Shown here piece after piece: positions 47,225 to 53,619 of a DNA stretch of 55,995 bases. This stretch comes from Microbacterium sp. p3-SID336 (GTDB lineage: Bacteria; Actinomycetota; Actinomycetes; Actinomycetales; Microbacteriaceae). The stretch's first letter is position 1, and each line of letters begins with the position of its first letter. The stretch lies in the NCBI RefSeq assembly GCF_025143365.1, contig NZ_JALXPE010000025.1:1-55995 (forward strand). Direction: 5' to 3'. Below the pieces are notes generated by a model. That model did no database searches. It was not told the origin of the DNA and saw only the letters and a program-made list of their open reading frames with translations. Both the position numbers and the translations under genes were made by a program.

Positions 47225-48040
47225 ATGAAGGCCCCCGCCATCCGTCGTCGTCTGCGCACCGCAGGGGTCGCCACCGTCCTCCTCCTCGCCGTGTCCGCGG
47301 GTGCGCTCGGCGTCTGGCGGCCATGGACGCCGGCACCCTCCGCCGCGCCGGTCGCGGGCGCCGCCGCCGGCGACGACCAGGTCTCCGCTGTCATCGCGCC
47401 GGCCCCGCTCGCGCTGCCCGATCAGCCGACGGTGCTGGTGTTCGGCGACTCGTGGACGTACGGCTCCGCGGCGACCGACCCCACGCTCGGCTACGCGTAC
47501 GTGCTCGCGGATCTGCTGCACGGCACGACCGTGGTGAACGGCGTGCGGGGCAGCGGATACCTCAAGCCCGGCCTCGACGGCCCCACCTTCGGCGAGCGCA
47601 TCGCGGCGCTCGACCCCGCGCTCGACCCCGACCTCGTGATCATCCAGGGCTCGATCAACGACAGGGCGCAGGGTGTAGACGGCTACCGCGAGGCCGTGAC
47701 CGCCGCGTGGGATGCACTCGCCGCGCTCTACCCCGACGCGACGATCGTCGTGCTCGGCCCCGCCCCGCACGAGCTCCCCGTCGGCGCGGCGACCGCCCGC
47801 ATCGACCATGATCTGTCCGAGCTCGCGGCCGCGCGCGGCTGGTGGTACATCTCCCCCGTGGCGGAGAACTGGATCACACCGCAGAACTATCTCGCCGTGA
47901 TCGACGTGGAGGTCGGCCGCAAGCACCCGTCCACCGACGGGCACCGTTACCTCGCCGAGAAGCTCGCCGCCGACCTCGACGCACTGCGCGCCGCGCCGGT
48001 CACCGAGGCCGGTGGGTCGGAGAGCACCCCCGACGAGTGA
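47225..48040 (+). CDS. SGNH/GDSL-type hydrolase, membrane-anchored or secreted
   Basis: 271 aa. An N-terminal helix (about residues 12-32) serves as signal or anchor, followed by an Ala/Pro linker. The hydrolase blocks are VFGDSWTYG (nucleophile Ser), RGSGYL (Gly), QGSINDR (Asn) and HPSTDGHRYL (Asp and His). The likely activity is an extracytoplasmic esterase or lipase, perhaps on cell-envelope lipids or acetylated polymers. The start is fixed by a TACTCT -10 at a 6-base gap. The tRNA-Arg gene begins 16 bases after the stop. Confidence 0.9.
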   Translation: MKAPAIRRRLRTAGVATVLLLAVSAGALGVWRPWTPAPSAAPVAGAAAGDDQVSAVIAPAPLALPDQPTVLVFGDSWTYGSAATDPTLGYAYVLADLLHGTTVVNGVRGSGYLKPGLDGPTFGERIAALDPALDPDLVIIQGSINDRAQGVDGYREAVTAAWDALAALYPDATIVVLGPAPHELPVGAATARIDHDLSELAAARGWWYISPVAENWITPQNYLAVIDVEVGRKHPSTDGHRYLAEKLAADLDALRAAPVTEAGGSESTPDE

Positions 48041-48056
48041 TATTGTCGATCGGTAC

Positions 48057-48129
48057 GCCTCCGTAGCTCAGTGGATAGAGCGCCGGTTTCCGGTACCGTA
48101 GGTCGCAGGTTCGACTCCTGTCGGGGGCA
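48057..48129 (+). tRNA. tRNA-Arg (anticodon CCG)
   Basis: 73 bases. The acceptor GCCTCCG (48057-48063) pairs with CGGGGGC (48122-48128) with one T-G wobble, discriminator A 48129. The D arm is GCTC...GAGC. The anticodon stem CCGGT/ACCGT has one mismatch at its outer end, and loop TTCCGGT puts CCG at 48090-48092. The T loop reads TTCGACT. CCA is not encoded. It reads CGG arginine codons, common in this high-GC genome. Confidence 0.95.
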
Positions 48130-48137
48130 CGTACAGC

Positions 48138-48168
48138 AAGAGGGACCGCCCATAGGGCGGTCCCTCTT
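48138..48168 (+). terminator. Terminator of tRNA-Arg
   Basis: AAGAGGGACCGCCC (48138-48151) pairs perfectly with GGGCGGTCCCTCTT (48155-48168) around ATA, followed by CTCG. It is a 14-bp stem 8 bases after the tRNA. Confidence 0.85.
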
Positions 48169-48183
48169 CTCGTTGCCGGCGGG

Positions 48184-48189
48184 TAGCCT
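48184..48189 (+). promoter_or_regulatory. -10 element before the 57-codon ORF and nhaA
   Basis: TAGCCT, then GGTGGG (6 bases), then GTG at 48196. It lies after the tRNA terminator and is the only evident promoter for nhaA. Confidence 0.5.
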
Positions 48190-48195
48190 GGTGGG

Positions 48196-48369
48196 GTGCC
48201 CCTCCTCCACGTCGCCGGATCAACGCGCGCCCCGCGCCGTCTCTTCTCGGCGACGCCGATGACGGAGTGGATGCGGGTCGTGCTGCACCCCGGCACCAAC
48301 GGGTGGACCAGCGTCTGGGGCACCCTCTCGCACGGCGAGATCGCCGGGTGCCCGCCGCCACAGGGATAG
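48196..48369 (+). CDS. Possible small protein of 57 aa upstream of nhaA
   Basis: A 57-codon ORF starting GTG, with sequence features TEWMRVVLHPGTNGW, SVWGTLSHGE and a CPPPQG tail. The leaderless promoter geometry (TAGCCT, 6 bases, GTG) supports expression. The stop is followed immediately by an 8-bp hairpin with a GGAA loop (48370-48389) and 61 bases later by nhaA. No family was recognised. It could be a small protein, a leader ORF influencing nhaA, or a chance reading frame. Confidence 0.4.
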   Translation: MPLLHVAGSTRAPRRLFSATPMTEWMRVVLHPGTNGWTSVWGTLSHGEIAGCPPPQG

Positions 48370-48389
48370 CCGCGCCCGGAAGGGTGCGG
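48370..48389 (+). other. Hairpin with GGAA tetraloop before nhaA
   Basis: CCGCGCCC (48370-48377) and GGGTGCGG (48382-48389) pair with one G-T wobble around GGAA, starting directly after the small-ORF stop codon. It may be a leader structure or a weak terminator. Confidence 0.45.
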
Positions 48390-48430
48390 CTGCGTCGCGT
48401 CACCCACCCGTTCTTCCGTGAGGTATCCCT

Positions 48431-49717
48431 GTGTCTTCTTCGTCGTCCCCTGCCCGCTTCCGACTCGCACCGCACGAGCTGTGGCGCGGCATCCGCTCCA
48501 CCGCCCGCAGCGACGTGCTCGGCGGCGGCCTGCTGCTGACCGCCACCCTCGCCGCTCTGATCCTGGCCAACTCCCCCGCGGCTCCCTGGTACGAGAGCAT
48601 CCGCGACTTCCGCTTCGGCATCCCCGAATGGCACCTGGAGCTGAGCGTGGGAGCCTGGGCCGCCGACGGACTGCTCGCCATCTTCTTCTTCGTGGTCGGG
48701 CTCGAGCTGAAGGAGGAGTTCGTCGCCGGACGGCTGCGCGACCCCCGCCGCGCGGCCCTTCCCATCGCCGCGGCCGTCGGTGGCGTGGCCGTCCCCGCCG
48801 CACTGTTCGTCGCGCTGAACGCGAACGCAGCCGAGGACGTGCTGCGTGGCTGGGCGATCCCCACGGCCACCGACATCGCGTTCGCCGTGGCCGTGCTGGC
48901 CGTCGTCGGACGGTTCCTCCCCCCGGCCCTGCGGGTGTTCCTGCTGACGCTCGCGATCATCGACGATCTCATCGCGATCACCATCATCGCGACGTTCTAC
49001 ACCGAGACGATCGACGCCCCGTGGCTCATCCTGGCGCTGCTCCCCCTGGCCGGATTCGCTCTGGCCGCGCAGAACGGCGTCCGCTCGTGGTGGGTGCTGC
49101 TCCCCCTGGCCGTCGCGGTCTGGGTGTGCATCCACGCCTCCGGCGTCCACGCCACCGTCGCCGGCGTCCTGCTCGGCTTCCTGGTGCCGGTGCGACCCAC
49201 CCGCCGTGCCCGCGTGCGGACCGGAACGGATGCCGACGGCGCTCCGGTGTACGACGGCCTGGCGGCGCACTTCGCCGACCGCTGGGGCATCGTCGCGACG
49301 CTGGTCGCGGTGCCGGTCTTCGCGTTCTTCGCGGCCGGCGTCGACATCGGCGGTGTCGACGGACTCGTCTCTGCCCTCGTGGACCCCATCACGATCGGCA
49401 TCATCGTCGGCCTGGTGGTCGGCAAGCCCCTCGGGATCCTCCTGACGACGTTCCTCCTCAGCCGCGTCCGCGGCCTGCGCCTGGACGAATCGCTGCGCTG
49501 GCCCGATCTCGCGGGCATGTCGCTGCTGGCCGGCATCGGGTTCACGGTCTCCCTCCTGGTGGGCGAGCTCGCCTACGGCACGAGCAGCGTCGCCGACGAC
49601 CACGTCAAGATCGGCGTGCTGCTCGGCTCGCTGATCGCGGCGGTCCTCGGCGGCATCGTGCTGGGGCTGCGGAGCCGCCGCGCCCGCCTGGCCGGCGCTC
49701 CCCCGATGGCCGGCTGA
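48431..49717 (+). CDS. nhaA: Na+/H+ antiporter NhaA
   Basis: 428 aa, about 12 membrane helices. It exchanges protons for cytoplasmic sodium. The family helices are clear: ILANSPAAPWYESI, the ADGLLAIFFFVVGLELKEEF segment, the discontinuous helix with GWAIPTATDIAFAVAVLAVVG (paired with IIDDLIAITIIA, where the conserved Asp pair binds Na+), and LLAGIGFTVSLLVGELAY. The GTG at 48431 has GTGAGG upstream. It is preceded by a leader containing a small ORF and a hairpin. Confidence 0.96.
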   Translation: MSSSSSPARFRLAPHELWRGIRSTARSDVLGGGLLLTATLAALILANSPAAPWYESIRDFRFGIPEWHLELSVGAWAADGLLAIFFFVVGLELKEEFVAGRLRDPRRAALPIAAAVGGVAVPAALFVALNANAAEDVLRGWAIPTATDIAFAVAVLAVVGRFLPPALRVFLLTLAIIDDLIAITIIATFYTETIDAPWLILALLPLAGFALAAQNGVRSWWVLLPLAVAVWVCIHASGVHATVAGVLLGFLVPVRPTRRARVRTGTDADGAPVYDGLAAHFADRWGIVATLVAVPVFAFFAAGVDIGGVDGLVSALVDPITIGIIVGLVVGKPLGILLTTFLLSRVRGLRLDESLRWPDLAGMSLLAGIGFTVSLLVGELAYGTSSVADDHVKIGVLLGSLIAAVLGGIVLGLRSRRARLAGAPPMAG

Positions 49718-49734
49718 CCACGCCCGGCAGCGGA

Positions 49735-49764
49735 ACGCGGCTGCCCCGACCGGGGCAGCCGCGT
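49735..49764 (+). terminator. nhaA terminator
   Basis: ACGCGGCTGCCCC (49735-49747) pairs perfectly with GGGGCAGCCGCGT (49752-49764) around GACC, 17 bases after the nhaA stop. It is a 13-bp stem without a T-run. Confidence 0.75.
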
Positions 49765-49808
49765 GGAAGGACGCGCACCGTCGGCGTCGCTACGCCCCAT
49801 CCGCGGCC

Positions 49809-49849
49809 GCGTCAATCCCCTCGGGGACGACGGCAGCGGTGTCTAGCGT
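49809..49849 (+). promoter_or_regulatory. Alcohol dehydrogenase operon promoter with shared element
   Basis: GCGTCAA (49809-49815) and CCCCT are followed by GGGGAC (49823-49828), a 15-base spacer and TAGCGT (49844-49849). It aligns base for base with most of the BrkB promoter at 41192. The predicted start is near 49856. Confidence 0.5.
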
Positions 49850-49908
49850 CGATCGCCCAGCCACCCGTCGACGCCGCGGGCCCCCGCCCGTGAGACAAGG
49901 AGCACGCC

Positions 49909-49944
49909 ATGATCCCCCACGCCGCCCGCGGAGCCCTCCGATGA
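49909..49944 (+). CDS. Upstream ORF of 11 codons coupled to the dehydrogenase
   Basis: MIPHAARGALR with stop TGA at 49942-49944. It has the best ribosome site in the region (CAAGGAG, 6 bases before the ATG). Its stop overlaps the dehydrogenase ATG as ATGA. The dehydrogenase itself lacks a good Shine-Dalgarno, so ribosomes terminating here may reinitiate on it. The peptide has no tandem regulatory codons. Confidence 0.5.
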   Translation: MIPHAARGALR

Positions 49945-51089
49945 AGGCGATGGCCTACCGCGGTCCATACAAGATCCGCGTCGAGGAGAAGCCCGAGCCG
50001 ACCATCCAGCATCCCAACGACGCGATCGTCCGGGTGACGCGCGCCGCGATCTGCGGCTCCGACCTGCACCTGTTCCACGGCATGATGCCGGACACCCGCA
50101 TCGGGCACACCTTCGGCCATGAGATCGTCGGCATCGTCGAGGAGGTCGGCTCCTCGGTGCAGACCCTGCAGCGCGGCGACCGCGTCATGGTGCCGTTCAA
50201 CATCTTCTGCGGCTCCTGCTACTTCTGCCGGCGCGGGCTGTTCTCGAACTGCCACAACGTGAATCCCAACGCGACCGCGGTCGGCGGCATCTACGGCTAC
50301 TCGCACAGCACCGGCGGCTACGACGGCGGACAGGCCGAGTTCGTGCGCGTGCCGTTCGCCGACGTGGGGCCCTCGATCATCCCGGAGTGGCTGAGCTCGG
50401 AGGACGCCCTGCTGCTCACCGACGCGTACTCCACGGGCTACTTCGGCGCACAGCTCGGAGACATCGCCGAGCGGGACACCGTGGTCGTGTTCGGCGCCGG
50501 GCCCGTCGGGCTGGCGGCCGCCCGCTCGGCGTGGTTCCTGGGCGCCGGACGTGTGATCGTCGTCGATCACCTCGACTACCGCCTGGAGAAGGCACGCACT
50601 TTCGCCTTCGCCGAGACCATGCTGCTGTCCGAGGTGGGCGACATCGTGCTCGCACTGAAGAAGGCGACCGGCTACCTCGGAGCGGACGTCGTGATCGACG
50701 CGGTCGGCGCCGAGGCGGACGGCAGCGTGGTGCAGCACGTCACCGGCGCCAAGCTGAAGCTGCAGGGCGGCTCTCCCGTCGCCGTCAACTGGGCCATCGA
50801 CTCCGTGCGCAAGGGCGGCACCGTGTCGATCCTGGGCGCGTACGGGCCGGTCGTCACCGCGGTGCGCCTCGGCGACATCGTGAACAAGGGGCTCACCGTG
50901 CGTGCGAACCAGGCTCCGGTGAAGCGCCAGTGGCCGCGCCTGCTGGAGCACATCCAGGCCGGTCACGTGCAGCCGAGCGAGCTGCTGACCCACCGATTCC
51001 CGCTGGAACACATCGCCGAGGCCTACCACGTGTTCTCGGCCAAACTCGACGACTGCATCAAGCCGCTCGTGGTCGTCGGAGAGGAGTGA
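49941..51089 (+). CDS. Zinc-dependent alcohol/formaldehyde dehydrogenase (MDR family)
   Basis: 382 aa from ATG 49941 (MKAMAYRGPYKIRVEEKP). Catalytic zinc region CGSDLHLFHG and GHEIVG; structural-zinc cysteines in FCGSCYFCRRGLFSNC, C-x2-C-x2-C-x7-C. The Rossmann loop is GAGPVGLAA with VVDHLD after it. The insertion around YSHSTGGYDGGQAEF resembles glutathione-independent formaldehyde dehydrogenase-like proteins. It is followed 2 bases later by a gene of unknown function in the same operon. Confidence 0.93.
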   Translation: MKAMAYRGPYKIRVEEKPEPTIQHPNDAIVRVTRAAICGSDLHLFHGMMPDTRIGHTFGHEIVGIVEEVGSSVQTLQRGDRVMVPFNIFCGSCYFCRRGLFSNCHNVNPNATAVGGIYGYSHSTGGYDGGQAEFVRVPFADVGPSIIPEWLSSEDALLLTDAYSTGYFGAQLGDIAERDTVVVFGAGPVGLAAARSAWFLGAGRVIVVDHLDYRLEKARTFAFAETMLLSEVGDIVLALKKATGYLGADVVIDAVGAEADGSVVQHVTGAKLKLQGGSPVAVNWAIDSVRKGGTVSILGAYGPVVTAVRLGDIVNKGLTVRANQAPVKRQWPRLLEHIQAGHVQPSELLTHRFPLEHIAEAYHVFSAKLDDCIKPLVVVGEE

Positions 51090-51091
51090 CC

Positions 51092-51658
51092 ATGCCGTAC
51101 GAAGCCTCCCGCCCCGACCTCGCGCCGCCCGCCGACGAGCTGCGCGCACGCATCCCCGGGTGGGGTTCCGACCTCGCGCCCGAGCACCGCCGCACCTGGC
51201 AGCAGGTGGACGACATCGGCGACACCGGCGCGCACTGGGACGTGCCGGAGCGTCAGGGGCCCGACCGCGGGCGGGAGCGCTCGATCGAGCACGCCATGCT
51301 GCCTCCGGTGTGGGGCACCGCGCAGCCCCTGCACGGCGTCTCCGGGGCGATCCGCCGCTTCGCCTACGCGCGGTTCAGCGAGACGAAGAACACCCGCTGG
51401 CTCCTGCTGGTGCTCGGCGACCGGGTGGACGCCGTGACCGCACACGCGCGCTCCCTCTTCACCCGCCGCCCGGACGAGCCGATCACGCAGACCGGAGTGG
51501 CCGCGGAGTTCACCCACCATCCGCTCGCCTCCCGGTTCGGCCGCGGACGCCTCGATCTCCGGCACACGTGGCTCGACCCGATCATCGTGGTCGGGCCCTG
51601 GGTGGTCACGGTCGTGGTGGCAGTGCGCGCGCTCCGGCGATGGAGCGGCCGACGATGA
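51092..51658 (+). CDS. Hypothetical protein with C-terminal membrane helix
   Basis: 188 aa. The N-terminal 60 residues are polar and charged. Then LPPVWGTAQPLHGVSGAIRRFAYARFSE and TRWLLLVLGDRVDAVTAH suggest an amphipathic or membrane-associated region. One membrane helix (about residues 163-180) is followed by a basic tail. No known motif was recognised. ATG 51092 has GAGGAG upstream and lies 2 bases after the dehydrogenase, so it is co-expressed with it and perhaps membrane-bound as a partner. Confidence 0.75.
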   Translation: MPYEASRPDLAPPADELRARIPGWGSDLAPEHRRTWQQVDDIGDTGAHWDVPERQGPDRGRERSIEHAMLPPVWGTAQPLHGVSGAIRRFAYARFSETKNTRWLLLVLGDRVDAVTAHARSLFTRRPDEPITQTGVAAEFTHHPLASRFGRGRLDLRHTWLDPIIVVGPWVVTVVVAVRALRRWSGRR

Positions 51659-51668
51659 GGGGGACGCC

Positions 51669-52007
51669 ATGGGTCTGATGGAAGAGCTGCGGGCGAGCGA
51701 GGAGCTGCTCTCTCTCGGCGACCTCGATCACTATCGCGCGGTGTGCCGCGAGGACGCGGTCTTCGTGATGCCCGGCATGGTCGCGACCAAGGACGAGGCG
51801 ATCGCGGGGCTGGAGCAGGCGCCACCGTGGGACGAGTTCTCCCTGGCGGACGTGCGGATGCGTGAGCTCGGCGTGGATGCGGCCGCGATCGTGTACCGCT
51901 TCCGCGGCCGGCGCGGAACGCAGCGCTACACGGCGGACATGATCTCGACCTACGCGTGGTCGGACGGCCGTTGGCGCCTCGTGCTGCATCAGCAGACACC
52001 TGTGTGA
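51669..52007 (+). CDS. NTF2-like / DUF4440 small protein
   Basis: 112 aa, of the cone-shaped NTF2-like fold. It starts with MEELRASEELLSLGDLDHY and ends YAWSDGRWRLVLHQQTPV, the usual alpha-helix followed by curved sheet. Such proteins are either small enzymes (isomerase, dehydratase) or binding domains; none can be assigned. ATG 51669 follows GAGGGGGA and lies 10 bases after the preceding gene, so it ends the dehydrogenase operon. Confidence 0.8.
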   Translation: MGLMEELRASEELLSLGDLDHYRAVCREDAVFVMPGMVATKDEAIAGLEQAPPWDEFSLADVRMRELGVDAAAIVYRFRGRRGTQRYTADMISTYAWSDGRWRLVLHQQTPV

Positions 52008-52034
52008 CCGTCATACCAATATCTCGCTCCGCGG

Positions 52035-52040
52035 TAGGAT
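52035..52040 (+). promoter_or_regulatory. -10 element of the O-antigen-ligase-like gene
   Basis: TAGGAT, 7-base gap, then the ATG at 52048. Confidence 0.5.
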
Positions 52041-52047
52041 CGGGCCG

Positions 52048-53376
52048 ATGGCCTCCGCGCTTCTCAGCCCCAGCCCCAGCGAGACCGACGTTCGGCGACC
52101 CTCGCGCACGGCGGGTTTCGTCGTCACCACGCTGGCACTGGCGACCTTCGGTCCCTATCTGCTGCAGAGCATCCGCACGGAGCAGGCCGCTGTCTACGGG
52201 CTGACGCTCCTCATGCTGCCGGTGATCTTCTCGCGGTTCCGGCCGCAGGGCGGCCTGCGATTCTTCCTGCCCTGGATCGGCTATGTCGTGGTCGCGACGC
52301 TCGGGGTCATCGCCCCCAGTGCTGGGGAGATGCCATATCCCCCTGGCTCCCTGCTCGGCGGACTCGACAACGTGCTCGCGCCGCTGGCGCTGATGCTGCT
52401 CATCTGGTCGGTCGTGCCGGAACAGGATTCCGAGCGACTGCTGAAGCGCTTCTGCAAGATCGTCGCGGTCGCCATGGCGATCAACGGCGCCATCGCCATC
52501 CTCTCGACCCGCGTCGACGTCGCCGCGTTCATGCGCCCGTTCTGGGCGAACGAGGACAGCACGACCACGGCCGACCTCGCGGCACAGATGGGCCGCTACT
52601 CGGGCATCTTCAACCTGCCCTCCGAGGCCGGAGCGCTCTACGGCGTCGCAGGCCTGGCGGCGATCTACGCGTGGAACAACCGCCCCGTGCTGGTGGCGGT
52701 GCTGGTCACCCTGATGACCCTCGGCGGCCTGATCAGCGTCTCGAAGGTCTTCATCTTCGGCGGCCTTCCCTTCATCGTCCTGTACTGGTTCTGGTCGCAG
52801 CGCGGCGGGCGCAAGGTGGCGGCCCTGTTCGGCCTCGTCCTGATCCTCGCAGGCGTCGTGCAATCCGGGGTGTTCTCGGAGTGGACCGGCGCGAACTACC
52901 TCGGCCGTCTCTTCGTGAAGTCCAGCGACCAGGGTTTCCTGGAGCTGTACAGCGCCGGACGCTTCGACACCGACTCCACATTCACCACCGTGGTCGACCA
53001 GGCCCTCACCTACAACCCGCTCACGGGTGTCGGCGCCGCGGGCTGGAAGATGCCCTACGACGGCGCCGTGGCCGAGTCACTCATCGTCGGCGGCGTGATC
53101 GGGCTCATCCTGATGGGCATCGTGACGCTGTCGATGTTCACGCTTCCCCGCGGCCTGGACAAGTCCGGCCAGTGGTTCGCGTTCCTGCTCGCCGTCGTCA
53201 CGGTCGCCGGCTCTCTCGGCTTCTCGCCGCTGACGGCGAACCGCATCTCCACCGTCACCTGGGTCCTCATCACCCTGCTCGTCCTCGTCGCCCGCAACCG
53301 GCGCCACGAGGCGGCCAGGGCTGCCGAGAGGGCGGACACCACGATCACGCCGCCCGACCTGCGGGTGCGGTCGTGA
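52048..53376 (+). CDS. O-antigen-ligase/polymerase-like membrane protein
   Basis: 442 aa with about 10-12 membrane helices and one larger loop (about residues 275-330) carrying FTTVVDQALTYNPLTGVGAAGW. That segment, just before the last helices, resembles the Wzy_C/WaaL pattern of glycan ligases and polymerases. Earlier the sequence GRYSGIFNLPSEAG may be a second loop. Probably acts on a surface polysaccharide or lipid-linked glycan; specificity is unknown. The start follows TAGGAT. It overlaps the next gene by 4 bases. Confidence 0.68.
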   Translation: MASALLSPSPSETDVRRPSRTAGFVVTTLALATFGPYLLQSIRTEQAAVYGLTLLMLPVIFSRFRPQGGLRFFLPWIGYVVVATLGVIAPSAGEMPYPPGSLLGGLDNVLAPLALMLLIWSVVPEQDSERLLKRFCKIVAVAMAINGAIAILSTRVDVAAFMRPFWANEDSTTTADLAAQMGRYSGIFNLPSEAGALYGVAGLAAIYAWNNRPVLVAVLVTLMTLGGLISVSKVFIFGGLPFIVLYWFWSQRGGRKVAALFGLVLILAGVVQSGVFSEWTGANYLGRLFVKSSDQGFLELYSAGRFDTDSTFTTVVDQALTYNPLTGVGAAGWKMPYDGAVAESLIVGGVIGLILMGIVTLSMFTLPRGLDKSGQWFAFLLAVVTVAGSLGFSPLTANRISTVTWVLITLLVLVARNRRHEAARAAERADTTITPPDLRVRS

Positions 53377-53600
53377 GCGACCTGCGTCGTCCCGCGGTCA
53401 CCTGGACCGACTTCTTCGGGCCGTTCATCCCGCTCGGCTTCGGCGTCGCGCTGCTGCTCTCCACGCCGGACGCCTGGGGCGTCGTGATCGGGCTGATCCT
53501 CCTCGCCACCGGGCTGGTCCTGCTCGAACGGCTGCGACGCGACGCCGCAGCCGACGAGCCGACGGACCGGGAGAGCGACGTCTCGGGCCCGAGCCGCTAG
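53373..53600 (+). CDS. Small two-helix membrane protein
   Basis: 75 aa. Starts with GTG overlapping the preceding stop (GTGA). Two hydrophobic segments (about residues 13-30 and 34-50) form a hairpin, followed by an acidic, polar tail. No family was recognised. Coupled translation suggests a small partner or stabiliser of the O-antigen-ligase-like protein. Confidence 0.7.
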   Translation: MSDLRRPAVTWTDFFGPFIPLGFGVALLLSTPDAWGVVIGLILLATGLVLLERLRRDAAADEPTDRESDVSGPSR

Positions 53601-53612
53601 CGTCGGGCCCGA
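53583..53612. terminator. Bidirectional terminator between convergent genes
   Basis: Two copies of the self-complementary TCGGGCCCGA start at 53583 and 53603 and can pair with each other to give a 10-bp stem. They lie between the 53600 and 53620 stops and also overlap the end of the small membrane-protein gene. Confidence 0.5.
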
Positions 53613-53619
53613 GCAGCCG

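Noticed and set aside
48057..48129. tRNA-Arg as a phage or island attachment site
   Set aside because: No integrase, no direct copy of the tRNA 3' end and no change in gene character on either side were seen.
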